Assembly: GCA_009843915.1 (NCBI GenBank)
Contig: VYCM01000016.1
Span: 1 to 39,823, forward strand
Length of the DNA: 39,823 nt
Source of the DNA: Acidimicrobiaceae bacterium
Lineage (GTDB): Bacteria; Actinomycetota; Acidimicrobiia; Acidimicrobiales; Aldehydirespiratoraceae
Direction of reading: 5' to 3'
Shown here: positions 1-6,997 of the stretch, piece after piece
Position numbering within the stretch: the stretch's first letter is position 1
Layout of the letters: the number at the start of each line of letters is the position of its first letter
The notes under the pieces: model-generated
Databases searched by the model: none
Seen by the model: only the letters and a program-made list of their open reading frames with translations
Told to the model about the DNA's origin: nothing
Made by a program: the position numbers and the translations under genes

Positions 1-191
1 CCCAGCCGCAGGGAGGGCGCCCACACCGACGCGAGGGTGAGGGTGGTGAGGCCGTCGAAGCCGTCGGCCTCCGCTGACCAGACATCGGTGTAGCCGAGGT
101 CGACCAGCTGCTCAAAGCGCTCCCGCTGCGTGTGCAGGGGGCCGACGAAGGGCACGGTGATGCCGTGTCTTTGGGCAGAAGTCTGAGTCAC
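1..191 (-). CDS. LLM-class F420-dependent oxidoreductase, N-terminal fragment
   Basis: This is the N-terminal 63 residues of a protein that runs off the left edge of the window. The translation starts VTQTSAQRHGITVPFVGPL and continues with a stretch containing LGYTDVWSAEADGFDG and ASVWAPSLRLG. This matches the first beta-alpha units of the luciferase-like monooxygenase TIM barrel, in the actinobacterial F420-dependent branch. Such enzymes transfer hydride between F420 and an organic substrate in the cytoplasm; the substrate cannot be told from this fragment. The start is the GTG at 191; no clear ribosome binding site precedes it. It is divergent from the small gene at 230, with only 38 bp between them. 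The family is fairly sure, the exact role unknown. Confidence 0.8.
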   Translation of the reverse strand, partial: MTQTSAQRHGITVPFVGPLHTQRERFEQLVDLGYTDVWSAEADGFDGLTTLTLASVWAPSLRL

Positions 192-229
192 GGCGAAAGG
201 ATGTCACACCCCCTCGCCAATATGTCTAC

Positions 230-424
230 ATGACCGATCAACTGGTTCTAATCGACATCGTTCCCGCAGAGAAGGCGGACTCGAGAAACAACTGGCAGCT
301 CGACCCCGCCACCTGCGCCATCGGCCGGCGCGGCGTGGCCCGCGCCCGCCAGGCCCTGCAGGCAGCCCGCAATCAGGCGAAGACCGCTACCGTCCCCAGT
401 CCCAACCTGCCCGCCGCGGCCTGA
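230..424 (+). CDS. small conserved-type hypothetical protein (64 aa)
   Basis: A 64-residue protein beginning MTDQLVLIDIVPAEK, with a central charged segment (DPATCAIGRRGVARARQAL) predicted to be helical and a Pro/Ala-rich tail. There is no signal peptide or membrane segment. The pattern of a short hydrophobic strand, then Trp-x-Leu-Asp, then GRRGVAxAR resembles small uncharacterised proteins I recall from many actinobacteria; no function is known to me. Codon third positions are GC-rich like neighbouring genes, which supports a real gene. It is divergent from the LLM oxidoreductase and is followed by a short hairpin at 480-495 before the nuclease gene. Confidence 0.6.
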   Translation: MTDQLVLIDIVPAEKADSRNNWQLDPATCAIGRRGVARARQALQAARNQAKTATVPSPNLPAAA

Positions 425-479
425 GCGCAGCGGACGCGGCCCTATCGCCCCTTGGTCAGCTGCCGACCGCCGGGCCTCG

Positions 480-495
480 GATGGCAACAGCCATC
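480..495 (+). terminator. short stem-loop, possible weak terminator
   Basis: GATGGC and GCCATC pair around an AACA loop (6-bp stem) in the gap between the 64-aa gene and the nuclease gene. It is followed by only two T residues, so it is at best a weak Rho-independent terminator. Confidence 0.25.
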
Positions 496-529
496 TTGCG
501 GAAGCACCCATTGAAGAGAGGCAGGCGCG

Positions 530-1078
530 ATGTCGTGTCGAGCACTTCGAGCGCTGGCAGCGGTCGCACCCTTGCTGATTGCGAGCGGTTGCGGAACCGA
601 CGCCGGCAGTCCCGCCGACACCTCCACAAGCACACGGGACCACCACGCGGCAAACGCTGTCGTGGAGCGCGTCGTCGACGGGGACACGATCGTCGCGAGG
701 ATCGGGGGCCGTTCCGAGACGGTCCGCCTCATCGGTGTCGACGCTCCCGAGTCGGTGGCTCCCACCCGGCCGGTGCAGTGCTACGGCAAGGAGGCTTCGC
801 TCTTCCTGGCGGCCATGCTCCCCGCAGGAACCGAGATCGCGCTGGTGCGTGACGCGGAGGCCCGCGACGTCTACGACCGGTTGCTGGGCTATGTCGTGCG
901 ATCCAATGACGGCCTCTTCGTCAACCTGGAGCTGGTCGCGGCCGGCTACGCCGCGGTGCTGAGCTACCCGCCCAACGACCACTACGCCGACGTATTGGAC
1001 CGGGCGCAGGCAGAGGCTGTCGTCTCCGGCCGAGGGCTGTGGAGTGCCTGTGGAGGTCCCGACGTGCCGTTGGACTGA
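530..1078 (+). CDS. secreted or lipid-anchored thermonuclease (SNase-like)
   Basis: A 182-residue staphylococcal-nuclease-fold protein. The N-terminus has a signal peptide (hydrophobic stretch at about residues 7-20) ending in SGC with Cys21, a possible though imperfect lipobox, followed by a Thr/Ser/Asp-rich linker. The SNase domain starts near residue 44 with VVERVVDGDTIVARI. VRLIGVDAPES (residues 65-75) carries the expected Arg, Asp and Glu of the calcium and active site, and RDVYDRLLGYV follows. The family hydrolyses DNA and RNA with Ca2+; here it would act outside the cytoplasmic membrane. A GAGAGG sequence about 8 nt upstream supports the ATG at 530. Roles in nutrient scavenging or DNA turnover are inference. 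Confidence 0.88.
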   Translation: MSCRALRALAAVAPLLIASGCGTDAGSPADTSTSTRDHHAANAVVERVVDGDTIVARIGGRSETVRLIGVDAPESVAPTRPVQCYGKEASLFLAAMLPAGTEIALVRDAEARDVYDRLLGYVVRSNDGLFVNLELVAAGYAAVLSYPPNDHYADVLDRAQAEAVVSGRGLWSACGGPDVPLD

Positions 1079-1107
1079 CTCGGACGCTGCCAGCTCGCAG
1101 GCGCCTG

Positions 1108-1124
1108 ACCGGCACCGTGCCGGT
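1108..1124. repeat. 17-bp palindrome (8-bp arms) before the deacetylase-like gene
   Basis: ACCGGCAC and GTGCCGGT are perfect inverted repeats around a single C. The palindrome lies 29 bp after the nuclease stop codon. It sits where the -35 region of the next gene's promoter would be (the -10-like TACCGT is at 1131-1136). It could be a repressor operator or part of the upstream gene's 3' end structure. The one-base centre makes an RNA hairpin less likely than a protein-binding site. Confidence 0.4.
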
Positions 1125-1143
1125 GTGAGGTACCGTCAGGGCT

Positions 1144-1983
1144 GTGGAATCGCTGGTAGAGCGACTCGGGCACCCAGCCGACGCGAGGCTCGTGATCGTC
1201 AGCGCGGACCGGATCGGCACCACCCACTCCTCCACTGCCGGGGGCTACCAAGCACTACGCGACGGCGTAGCCACGGCCGGAACGATCGTGATGCCGGGCG
1301 CGTGGGCCCGCCATGCCGCCGAGCTGTACCGGGGCGAGGACCTGGGCGTCCACCTCACGCTCAATTCCGAACTCGACTGCTTCCGCTGGGCGCCCATCAC
1401 CAACGCTCCGAGCCTGCTCGACGGCGACGGCGGCTTCCCACGCACGGTGCAGGACTTGTGGGACCACGCGGACCTCGACGAGGTCCGCCGCGAGTGCCGG
1501 GCCCAGGTCGAGCGAGCCGTGCTGTGGGGATTCGACGTGACCCACCTCACCACCCACATGTCTGCCCTTCAGCAGCGCCCGGAGTTCTTCGACGTACTGC
1601 TGGACCTAGCCGTGTCGTTCGACCTGCCCGTGCGGCTCGAGGGTGGTGACGCCGAAGCCAAGGCTGGATTCCCGTTCCGGTCGCTGGCGACGGACGAGGG
1701 CATCGTCTTCCCGGACCACTTCCGGCTCGTCCGGGGCGACGCTCGCCGTCATGTGGTCGAGCAGTTGGGCGATCTGAGTCCGGGGGTCACCGAGTTGTCA
1801 CTGCACCCGGCCCTGGACGAGCCCGAGATTCACGCCATCGATCCAGCGGCGGCCGGCCGGGTTGACGACCTCGCGCTCGCCCTGTCTGCCGAAGTGACCG
1901 AGATGCTCCAGAAATCCGGAGCCGTGCTGGTCGGTTACCGCGCGCTGCGCAGCGCCCAGAGGAGGGCCAGGCACCGCATCTGA
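1144..1983 (+). CDS. ChbG/YdjC-like carbohydrate deacetylase family protein
   Basis: A 279-residue protein resembling the YdjC/ChbG/HpnK family, metal-dependent deacetylases with a TIM-barrel-like fold. Recognisable blocks are VIVSADRIG near residues 18-25, DLGVHLTLNSELD near 70, THLTTHM near 137 and a late ELSLHPA. Family members normally have ADD (two aspartates) in the first block; here it is Ala-Asp-Arg, so one acidic residue is lost, while the later histidines remain. The GTG start at 1144 is preceded by TACCGT at 1131-1136 with 7 nt between, and no ribosome binding site, so it is probably leaderless. It is convergent with the SCP2 gene, 11 bp away. The substrate is unknown, and loss of the Asp could mean altered or lost catalysis. 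Confidence 0.75.
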   Translation: MESLVERLGHPADARLVIVSADRIGTTHSSTAGGYQALRDGVATAGTIVMPGAWARHAAELYRGEDLGVHLTLNSELDCFRWAPITNAPSLLDGDGGFPRTVQDLWDHADLDEVRRECRAQVERAVLWGFDVTHLTTHMSALQQRPEFFDVLLDLAVSFDLPVRLEGGDAEAKAGFPFRSLATDEGIVFPDHFRLVRGDARRHVVEQLGDLSPGVTELSLHPALDEPEIHAIDPAAAGRVDDLALALSAEVTEMLQKSGAVLVGYRALRSAQRRARHRI

Positions 1984-1994
1984 ATGTGCGGGCC

Positions 1995-2369
1995 TCAGCG
2001 CAGAGGTGCGAGGGCCGCCCGGAGCTGGGACGACCGTAGAAGGGGGCGCCAGCCGTCGAACAGCAGGACCTGGTCCCCCTCGAGCTTCATCCGGCCCGAC
2101 ATGTAGGCCGCCTCCACAGACAGCTCGCCCTCCCAGGCCCGCAAGAAGTCGGGGTACGAACCGGACAGCACTATGTCGGGCTCCGGGTGGCGCCCGGCCA
2201 CCACTCCCACGCGGCCGTCAGCCACCACCACATGAAAGGGAGCTGTGCCGGCAGGCGAGCCGCTCACGACGACTTGGGCCACGCCGTCGGCTGAGCCGGG
2301 TTCGTCGACCGCCTCCAACTCGGCCGCTACGGCCGCCAGCCACCCCTCGCTGAGAGGCTCGAGGGCCAT
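1995..2369 (-). CDS. SCP2 sterol-binding domain protein
   Basis: A 124-residue protein starting MALEPLSEGWLAAVAAEL. It consists of a single SCP2-like domain: an amphipathic N-terminal helix, a beta sheet (VVVSGSPAGTAPFHVVVAD), then DIVLSGSYPDFLRAWEGEL and the final MSGRMKLEGD helix region. SCP2 domains bind sterols or acyl chains in a hydrophobic tunnel. In actinobacteria some stand-alone copies sit beside thiol or detoxification genes. The ATG at 2369 lies 1 bp after the mca stop codon, so the two are translationally coupled. An in-frame GTG 15 bp upstream, overlapping mca, is an alternative start. The ligand is unknown. Confidence 0.75.
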   Translation of the reverse strand: MALEPLSEGWLAAVAAELEAVDEPGSADGVAQVVVSGSPAGTAPFHVVVADGRVGVVAGRHPEPDIVLSGSYPDFLRAWEGELSVEAAYMSGRMKLEGDQVLLFDGWRPLLRSSQLRAALAPLR

Positions 2370-2370
2370 G

Positions 2371-3258
2371 TCAACCGGACTCACCGGCCGCCTCGGCCCG
2401 CAGACCCTCAAACAGGTCGCGCTCGGGCAGCTCTGCCGGGCGGGGGCCGCGGGCCAGCACATAGTCGTCGTAGGGGTGAATGGAACGCTCAACCTCCGGG
2501 GGCAACCCGAACCAGAAGGTCGACTCGGGATCGATCTGGGTGGCGTGGGCCAGCAGCCCCTCTATGCGCGCGTCGATGAACCCGTCCACGGGCACCTGAG
2601 TCGTGATCTGGTCATCGGTGGACGGGCGCTTGAACCACCAGTCGTTGTAGGGCGACTTCAGGCCGAGGTCCTGGAATGCCTGGTGTCGCTCCTCGATGCG
2701 CTTGCGGGACCAGAGCGTGTAGTAGAGCTTGGCCGGCGACCAGGGCTCGCCGAGGTCGGGACGGTAATGGGCATCGCCGGCGCGCTCGAAGGCAGGGATT
2801 GAGATGTCGTGGACCCGCACATGGTCCGGGTGCATGTAACCGCCCTGATCCTCGGGATAGGTCACGATCACCTGGGGCCGGTGTCGGCGGATCACCGACA
2901 CCAGGCGGCTCACCGCCTCGTCCAGGTCGGCGTTGGCGAAGCAGTCGGGATGGGTGTTGGCCTCCGACCCTTCCATTCCGGAGTCGCGATATCCGAGCAT
3001 CACCACTTCGTCGTAGCCGATCACGGCTGCCGCCCGGGCCAGTTCCTCGGCCCGTATCTCGGCCAGCTTCTCGGCCATAGAGGGCTTGTCCAGCGCCGGG
3101 TTGAGGATCTCGCCCTCCTCGCCTCCGGTACAGCACACCAGCACGGTGCGCACGCCCTCGGCGTGGTAGCGGGCCACCGTGGGCGCGCCCTTGGACGCCT
3201 CGTCGTCGGGATGGGCGTGAACGGTGAGCAGGCAGAGCCGGCCGGCGGAGGGCACCAT
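2371..3258 (-). CDS. mca: mycothiol S-conjugate amidase
   Basis: A 295-residue LmbE-fold zinc amidase, close to the usual length of Mca (about 290). It cleaves mycothiol S-conjugates of toxins and drugs, releasing a mercapturic acid for export and GlcN-Ins for recycling. The zinc site is HAHPDDE at residues 14-20 (ligands His16 and Asp19) and HPDH at 143-146 (His146). CTGGEEGEILNPA and the Mca-style C-terminal half (KLYYTLWSRKRI, YNDWWFKRP) separate it from the shorter-range MshB deacetylase. The ATG at 3258 is supported by TAGCTT at 3267-3272 (reverse strand), 8 nt upstream, with no ribosome binding site, suggesting a leaderless transcript. It forms an operon with the SCP2 gene behind it. 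Mycothiol is specific to Actinobacteria. Confidence 0.92.
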   Translation of the reverse strand: MVPSAGRLCLLTVHAHPDDEASKGAPTVARYHAEGVRTVLVCCTGGEEGEILNPALDKPSMAEKLAEIRAEELARAAAVIGYDEVVMLGYRDSGMEGSEANTHPDCFANADLDEAVSRLVSVIRRHRPQVIVTYPEDQGGYMHPDHVRVHDISIPAFERAGDAHYRPDLGEPWSPAKLYYTLWSRKRIEERHQAFQDLGLKSPYNDWWFKRPSTDDQITTQVPVDGFIDARIEGLLAHATQIDPESTFWFGLPPEVERSIHPYDDYVLARGPRPAELPERDLFEGLRAEAAGESG

Positions 3259-3326
3259 GGCCGGTGAAGCTAGCGCCGAGGCGCGCTGCATCGCACCGCG
3301 CCGGTTCGGCGTCGCCGCGCTCGCCG

Positions 3327-4568
3327 CTACCCAGTCGGCAGGCTCGACTCCAACGGCTCGAAGACCATCGCCGTGTCGTCGTCCCTGTTGATGAGCCGCC
3401 AACCGCACATCTCGGCCAGGCGATCTCGCCCCTCGTCGGGGCCGCTGGCGATGAGAGAATCACCGGGCGCAAGCCGTACCTCGCCGCGCGGCCGGTAGCG
3501 GTACTGGCCCCCGCGGCGGATGGCCAACACAGTGAAGCCCGGCTCGATGTTCAGCCTCAGGTCGGCCAGCGTCCTGCCTTCGACCGCGCAATCCTCCGCC
3601 ACCGGGATGTGCACCACCACCTCGTCGCTGTCGCCGAGCGCGACAGCCAATATCGGGTGGATGTCTTCCTGGCGCTCGATGATCCACACCATCTGCTGGG
3701 CCTGGTCTCCCAGATCCTCCGCCGCCTGCGACAGCTGCAGCAGCCCCCTCAGACCCGAGTGGTCCACATGTTCCCTGGCGGCGCGCAGCACCCACTCCTC
3801 CAGGCGGTCCTTCATCTCGTCGAGGCGATCCTCGAGGTGGCGCACCTCAGCGGCAAGGCTCTCGTCCCGAAGCACCAGCGACGAGTAGGCCAAGCCGACG
3901 GCCACCTCCGAGAGGTCCTTCATCTCCACCAGCACGTCCACCGCACGGTCGAGATCCGTGGCGACCGGACCGTCGGGGACTTCCGGCGGCGTCCAGTCCG
4001 GAGACCCGGCCAGGCTGCGCAACTCGTCGATGCCGTCGGGCGATCCCCGCAGAAACAGCACGTCATCGGGGACGAGGACCGTGTCGCCTCCCACATCGGT
4101 AATCCACTCGCGCTCCCGACGCACCGCCATCACCCGCATGCCCATCTTGGCCGGCATCTCGTGGTCGGCCAAGTGGCGGTGGGCGAGAAGCGAGCCGTCC
4201 GAGACCAGCACCCGGTGCGACACCTCCTCGGCTGCACTCAGGTCGGCCACAAGCTCCGCCGGTATGCCGACCCGGTGGGTGACGATGCGGGCAATGTCGA
4301 CGGCGTCGTTGGCGATGCGCTCGATGGCCGAGATCACCTGTAGCACCGACGACATGCCGTCGGCGTCGCGGGGGTGGCGCACGGCCAGGATGCACACCGC
4401 CCTCATGTCCTGCACCAGATGGCTCATCCGCTCCTCGAGCGCGCCCACCTCGTCGGCCATGTCGGGATCGCCGAAGTAGAGCGCGGCGTAGGCGAGGTCC
4501 ACCATCAACTCGGAGGTGTCCTTGGCCTCGGCCAGCATCTCGCGCAGATTGCGAGGTCTGTCTTCCAT
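3327..4568 (-). CDS. tandem PhoU-like / TrkA-C (RCK_C) domain protein
   Basis: A 413-residue soluble protein made of two copies of the same two-domain unit. A PhoU-like helical region (about 5-105 and 207-302) is followed each time by a TrkA C-terminal ligand-binding domain (about 115-188 and 316-390). The internal repeat is visible: AKDTSELMVDLAYAAL in copy 1 aligns with MKDLSEVAVGLAYSSL in copy 2. RCK_C domains gate ion channels and transporters by binding small ligands. There is no membrane segment. It is followed 49 bp upstream by the MgtE-like transporter on the same strand, so it is likely the cytoplasmic regulatory subunit of that transporter (inference). A strong AGGAGGG ribosome binding site precedes the ATG. 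Similar proteins are commonest in archaea. Confidence 0.8.
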   Translation of the reverse strand: MEDRPRNLREMLAEAKDTSELMVDLAYAALYFGDPDMADEVGALEERMSHLVQDMRAVCILAVRHPRDADGMSSVLQVISAIERIANDAVDIARIVTHRVGIPAELVADLSAAEEVSHRVLVSDGSLLAHRHLADHEMPAKMGMRVMAVRREREWITDVGGDTVLVPDDVLFLRGSPDGIDELRSLAGSPDWTPPEVPDGPVATDLDRAVDVLVEMKDLSEVAVGLAYSSLVLRDESLAAEVRHLEDRLDEMKDRLEEWVLRAAREHVDHSGLRGLLQLSQAAEDLGDQAQQMVWIIERQEDIHPILAVALGDSDEVVVHIPVAEDCAVEGRTLADLRLNIEPGFTVLAIRRGGQYRYRPRGEVRLAPGDSLIASGPDEGRDRLAEMCGWRLINRDDDTAMVFEPLESSLPTG

Positions 4569-4617
4569 CAGGTCCCTCCTGGAATCATCGTAGGGCTCAA
4601 GCGCGACGCCGTGCCCA

Positions 4618-5859
4618 TCAGACCACGCCCACCAAGACCACCGAGACGATCAGGGTGAACGCCCCGGCCAGGTCCAGAGACGAGGTGACCATGGGAATGC
4701 CGTAGGTGTCGGGGTCGACTCCGAACCGCACGGCCGCGAGCGTCCCGTAGTAGGCCACCACCACGATCAGCACAGTGGCCAGAAGGCCGCCGAGCACAGC
4801 CACCGCGACCAGGTCGGCCAGCGGAGGGCCGGCATGGCCCGTCAGACCGGCCGCCATCGACGACACCAGGCCGAGCAGTGCGAACACCGGGAGTGACAGC
4901 GCGAAAGTGGTGGCGAGATCGACTCTCGCCTCCCCCGAGGGCACGACGGAGGGCCTGGCCAGGCCCAGATGCAGCTTGGTGGACAGGCGGCTCGACAGCA
5001 CCCCCCCGAGCGCTCCGGCCGTGGCCAGGTAGCCCGGCAGCAGAACGAGCAGAACCGGGAAAGTGACGAAGTCCTCGATGCGCTTCTCCACCGTGATCCC
5101 GGCCACCAGATCGAGCATTCCCGCCGCGACCAGCACGGGCATCGACTCACGCATGATCGTGCGCAACTCCAGCAGCCTGCTCCGCAGCCCCCACGCCACC
5201 GACAACGCGGCCAGGACCCCCAGGGCCCACGCCATCGACGGCGTGAGGATGTCGAACCCTGCGAGTTCGGCCGCCACCACCAGCGAGGGCAGGGTCACCA
5301 CATCGCCTGCGACCGTCACCATTGGTGCGACCACGTTGTCGAGATCCCAACCGAACCGCACCGCGCCGGCTGTGGTCGCCAGAGTGATCGCCAGCACGAC
5401 GAAGGCGGCGATCAGACATCCGAGCGCCGAGATCACCACGAAGTCCGAGAGGCTCATCGTCGGCGAGACGTTGAAGGCCAGTGCGATGCCTTTAGCCATG
5501 ATGGCCAGCACCACACCCAGCGCCAGGCTCAACGCCACAGACGCGACCGCGTTCTGCGCCATCACCGAGTCCCGCCGGCCCGACAGCCGGAATGTGCCAG
5601 CGTGGATGGCGGTGCCGAGCCGGCTGCCCAGCGCCCCGAAGATGTTGCCCTTCACCGCGATGGCCGCCGGTACCAGAAGCAGCAAGCCCGGCAATTCCTC
5701 AAGCGTGTCGGTGATGGACGCCAGGATCAGACCGGCGACCAGGCTGGCGAGGGCAGCCATCACCAGCGCAGCGAACGCGCTGCGCACCGCCAGCAGGTCG
5801 CGCACCCAGCGCGTGGCCGCCCGCGTCAGCGCGTGAGGAATGCGACCACGTGCAGCCAT
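4618..5859 (-). CDS. MgtE-family divalent cation transporter, membrane domains only
   Basis: A 413-residue membrane protein with about ten hydrophobic segments, arranged as two MgtE transmembrane domains in tandem (about 25-230 and 240-410). Each copy has the family's paired signatures: PAAIAVKGNIFGALGSRLGT and DLDNVVAPMVTVAGD in the first, PGYLATAGALGGVLSSRLST and DPDTYGIPMVTSSLDL in the second. Classical bacterial MgtE carries an N domain and CBS domains that sense Mg2+, and works as a dimer of one membrane domain. Here these are absent and the duplication would make a one-chain pseudo-dimer, as in SLC41 proteins. The next gene on the strand encodes the PhoU/TrkA_C protein that probably replaces the missing sensor. 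Substrate Mg2+ or another divalent metal is inferred. Confidence 0.85.
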   Translation of the reverse strand: MAARGRIPHALTRAATRWVRDLLAVRSAFAALVMAALASLVAGLILASITDTLEELPGLLLLVPAAIAVKGNIFGALGSRLGTAIHAGTFRLSGRRDSVMAQNAVASVALSLALGVVLAIMAKGIALAFNVSPTMSLSDFVVISALGCLIAAFVVLAITLATTAGAVRFGWDLDNVVAPMVTVAGDVVTLPSLVVAAELAGFDILTPSMAWALGVLAALSVAWGLRSRLLELRTIMRESMPVLVAAGMLDLVAGITVEKRIEDFVTFPVLLVLLPGYLATAGALGGVLSSRLSTKLHLGLARPSVVPSGEARVDLATTFALSLPVFALLGLVSSMAAGLTGHAGPPLADLVAVAVLGGLLATVLIVVVAYYGTLAAVRFGVDPDTYGIPMVTSSLDLAGAFTLIVSVVLVGVV

Positions 5860-5925
5860 TCAGCAAGTGTGCTCCGTCAGGCGGAGCTTCGGCGCGATCT
5901 TGCGCGTGTCATCATCTCGCTTGGC

Positions 5926-5931
5926 TACCGT
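5926..5931 (+). promoter_or_regulatory. -10-like TACCGT of a probable leaderless parA transcript
   Basis: TACCGT ends 6 nt before the GTG start at 5938 and there is no ribosome binding site. The same hexamer and spacing occur before several other genes in this window. Confidence 0.45.
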
Positions 5932-5937
5932 GCAGGC

Positions 5938-6732
5938 GTGACAGTGATCGCTCTGGTCAACCAGAAGGGCGGTGTCGGCAAGACGACCACGGCGCTCGGG
6001 CTGGCGTCGGCTGCTTGGACACGACGGACCCCGAGCCTTGTGATCGACCTCGATCCTCAGGGCAACGCAACCACCGGACTCGGGCTATGGGCACCCGATA
6101 CCAACGTGGACGAAGCCCTGGCGTCCGACCGGCCGGGAGTCGTCGCGAGCCTGGCCGTTCCATCGGGATGGCCCGACGACAAGGGTCTGCCTCCGAAGGT
6201 TGTGGCATCCACTCCAGCGCTGGCGGGCCGGGAGCGGCAGCTGCTCTCCGACCCTGTCGGCGCCCAGGACCGCCTCCGGCTGGCTCTGTCGGGTTACCAG
6301 GGCCTCGTGCTGATCGACTGTCCCCCGTCGCTCGGACTCTTGACCATCAACGCCCTGTTCGCCGCAGACGCGGCCCTGGTAGTCACCGAGCCCAGCGCGT
6401 GGGCCTCCGACGGGGTCAGCGAGATCATGCGGACCATCGGACGCGTCGCGGCGAGGAAACCGTCGGGCCTCCGAGTTGCGGGGGTAGCCGTTAACCGGCT
6501 CGCTCGCACCCGGGATTCCCGCTACTGGAACGAGCAGCTCATCGCCGACCACGGGAATCTGGTGATGCCCCCGGTCCGCTTGCGGGCTGCCGTGACCGAG
6601 GCCGCCGCTCGCTCACGTCCCATACACGCCCTGCCGCCCCGTCGAGGCGCAGCCGAGGCGTGCGCCGAGTTCGATCTCCTCTACGATCTAGTCGTCGGCA
6701 CACCAACACCGGAGGATCGCAATGGTCTATGA
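5938..6732 (+). CDS. ParA/MinD-family ATPase
   Basis: A 264-residue ParA-type ATPase. The deviant Walker A KGGVGKTTT is at residues 10-18. A Walker B-type strand, GLVLIDCPPSLG, lies near 123, and DLDPQGNATTGLG near 40 is typical of ParA proteins that bind DNA as ATP dimers. No parB is seen next to it, so this is either an orphan ParA or partitions another cargo. The open frame extends far upstream, antisense to the transporter gene, but the homology begins at VTVIALVNQKGG, so the GTG at 5938 is chosen. It overlaps the next small membrane protein gene by 11 bp, suggesting that the two work together. Confidence 0.85.
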   Translation: MTVIALVNQKGGVGKTTTALGLASAAWTRRTPSLVIDLDPQGNATTGLGLWAPDTNVDEALASDRPGVVASLAVPSGWPDDKGLPPKVVASTPALAGRERQLLSDPVGAQDRLRLALSGYQGLVLIDCPPSLGLLTINALFAADAALVVTEPSAWASDGVSEIMRTIGRVAARKPSGLRVAGVAVNRLARTRDSRYWNEQLIADHGNLVMPPVRLRAAVTEAAARSRPIHALPPRRGAAEACAEFDLLYDLVVGTPTPEDRNGL

Positions 6733-6997
6733 CCCCCAGCGCGACCAGCCCCGCTACCGGCCCAGCGGGAACGGGTCCTCGGTCGTCGACACCCTCCTCG
6801 ACCCCGTGACCGCCCCGCCCCAAGCCGGCCAGAGTGAGCCCCCTCCGGCACCGGGTCCCGAAATGGCCCCCGAACCACCCAACGCCTGGAGCGAGAGGCT
6901 GCTGTACTCGGTGGGGATCTCAACGGTGCTGGGCGTAGCGGTAGGACTGGTGGTCCTCCGGTTGCTCTGGAAGGCCTGGAGGCGCCGGTCCCGCTAG
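6722..6997 (+). CDS. small tail-anchored membrane protein (91 aa)
   Basis: A 91-residue protein with a Pro/Gln-rich, disordered N-terminal two thirds and one C-terminal membrane helix (about residues 64-83, SVGISTVLGVAVGLVVLRLL), closed by a basic WRRRSR tail. I do not recognise a family. Its start lies inside the 3' end of the parA-like gene (11-bp overlap), so the two are co-translated. It may tether or receive the ATPase at the membrane (inference). Its stop codon shares the palindrome CTAG with the stop of the convergent nuclease gene. Confidence 0.65.
   Translation: MVYDPQRDQPRYRPSGNGSSVVDTLLDPVTAPPQAGQSEPPPAPGPEMAPEPPNAWSERLLYSVGISTVLGVAVGLVVLRLLWKAWRRRSR

Noticed and set aside
4969-5937. 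An upstream extension of the ParA reading frame, antisense to the transporter gene.
   Set aside because: The translation is Arg/His/Gln-rich noise and homology to ParA only begins at 5938.
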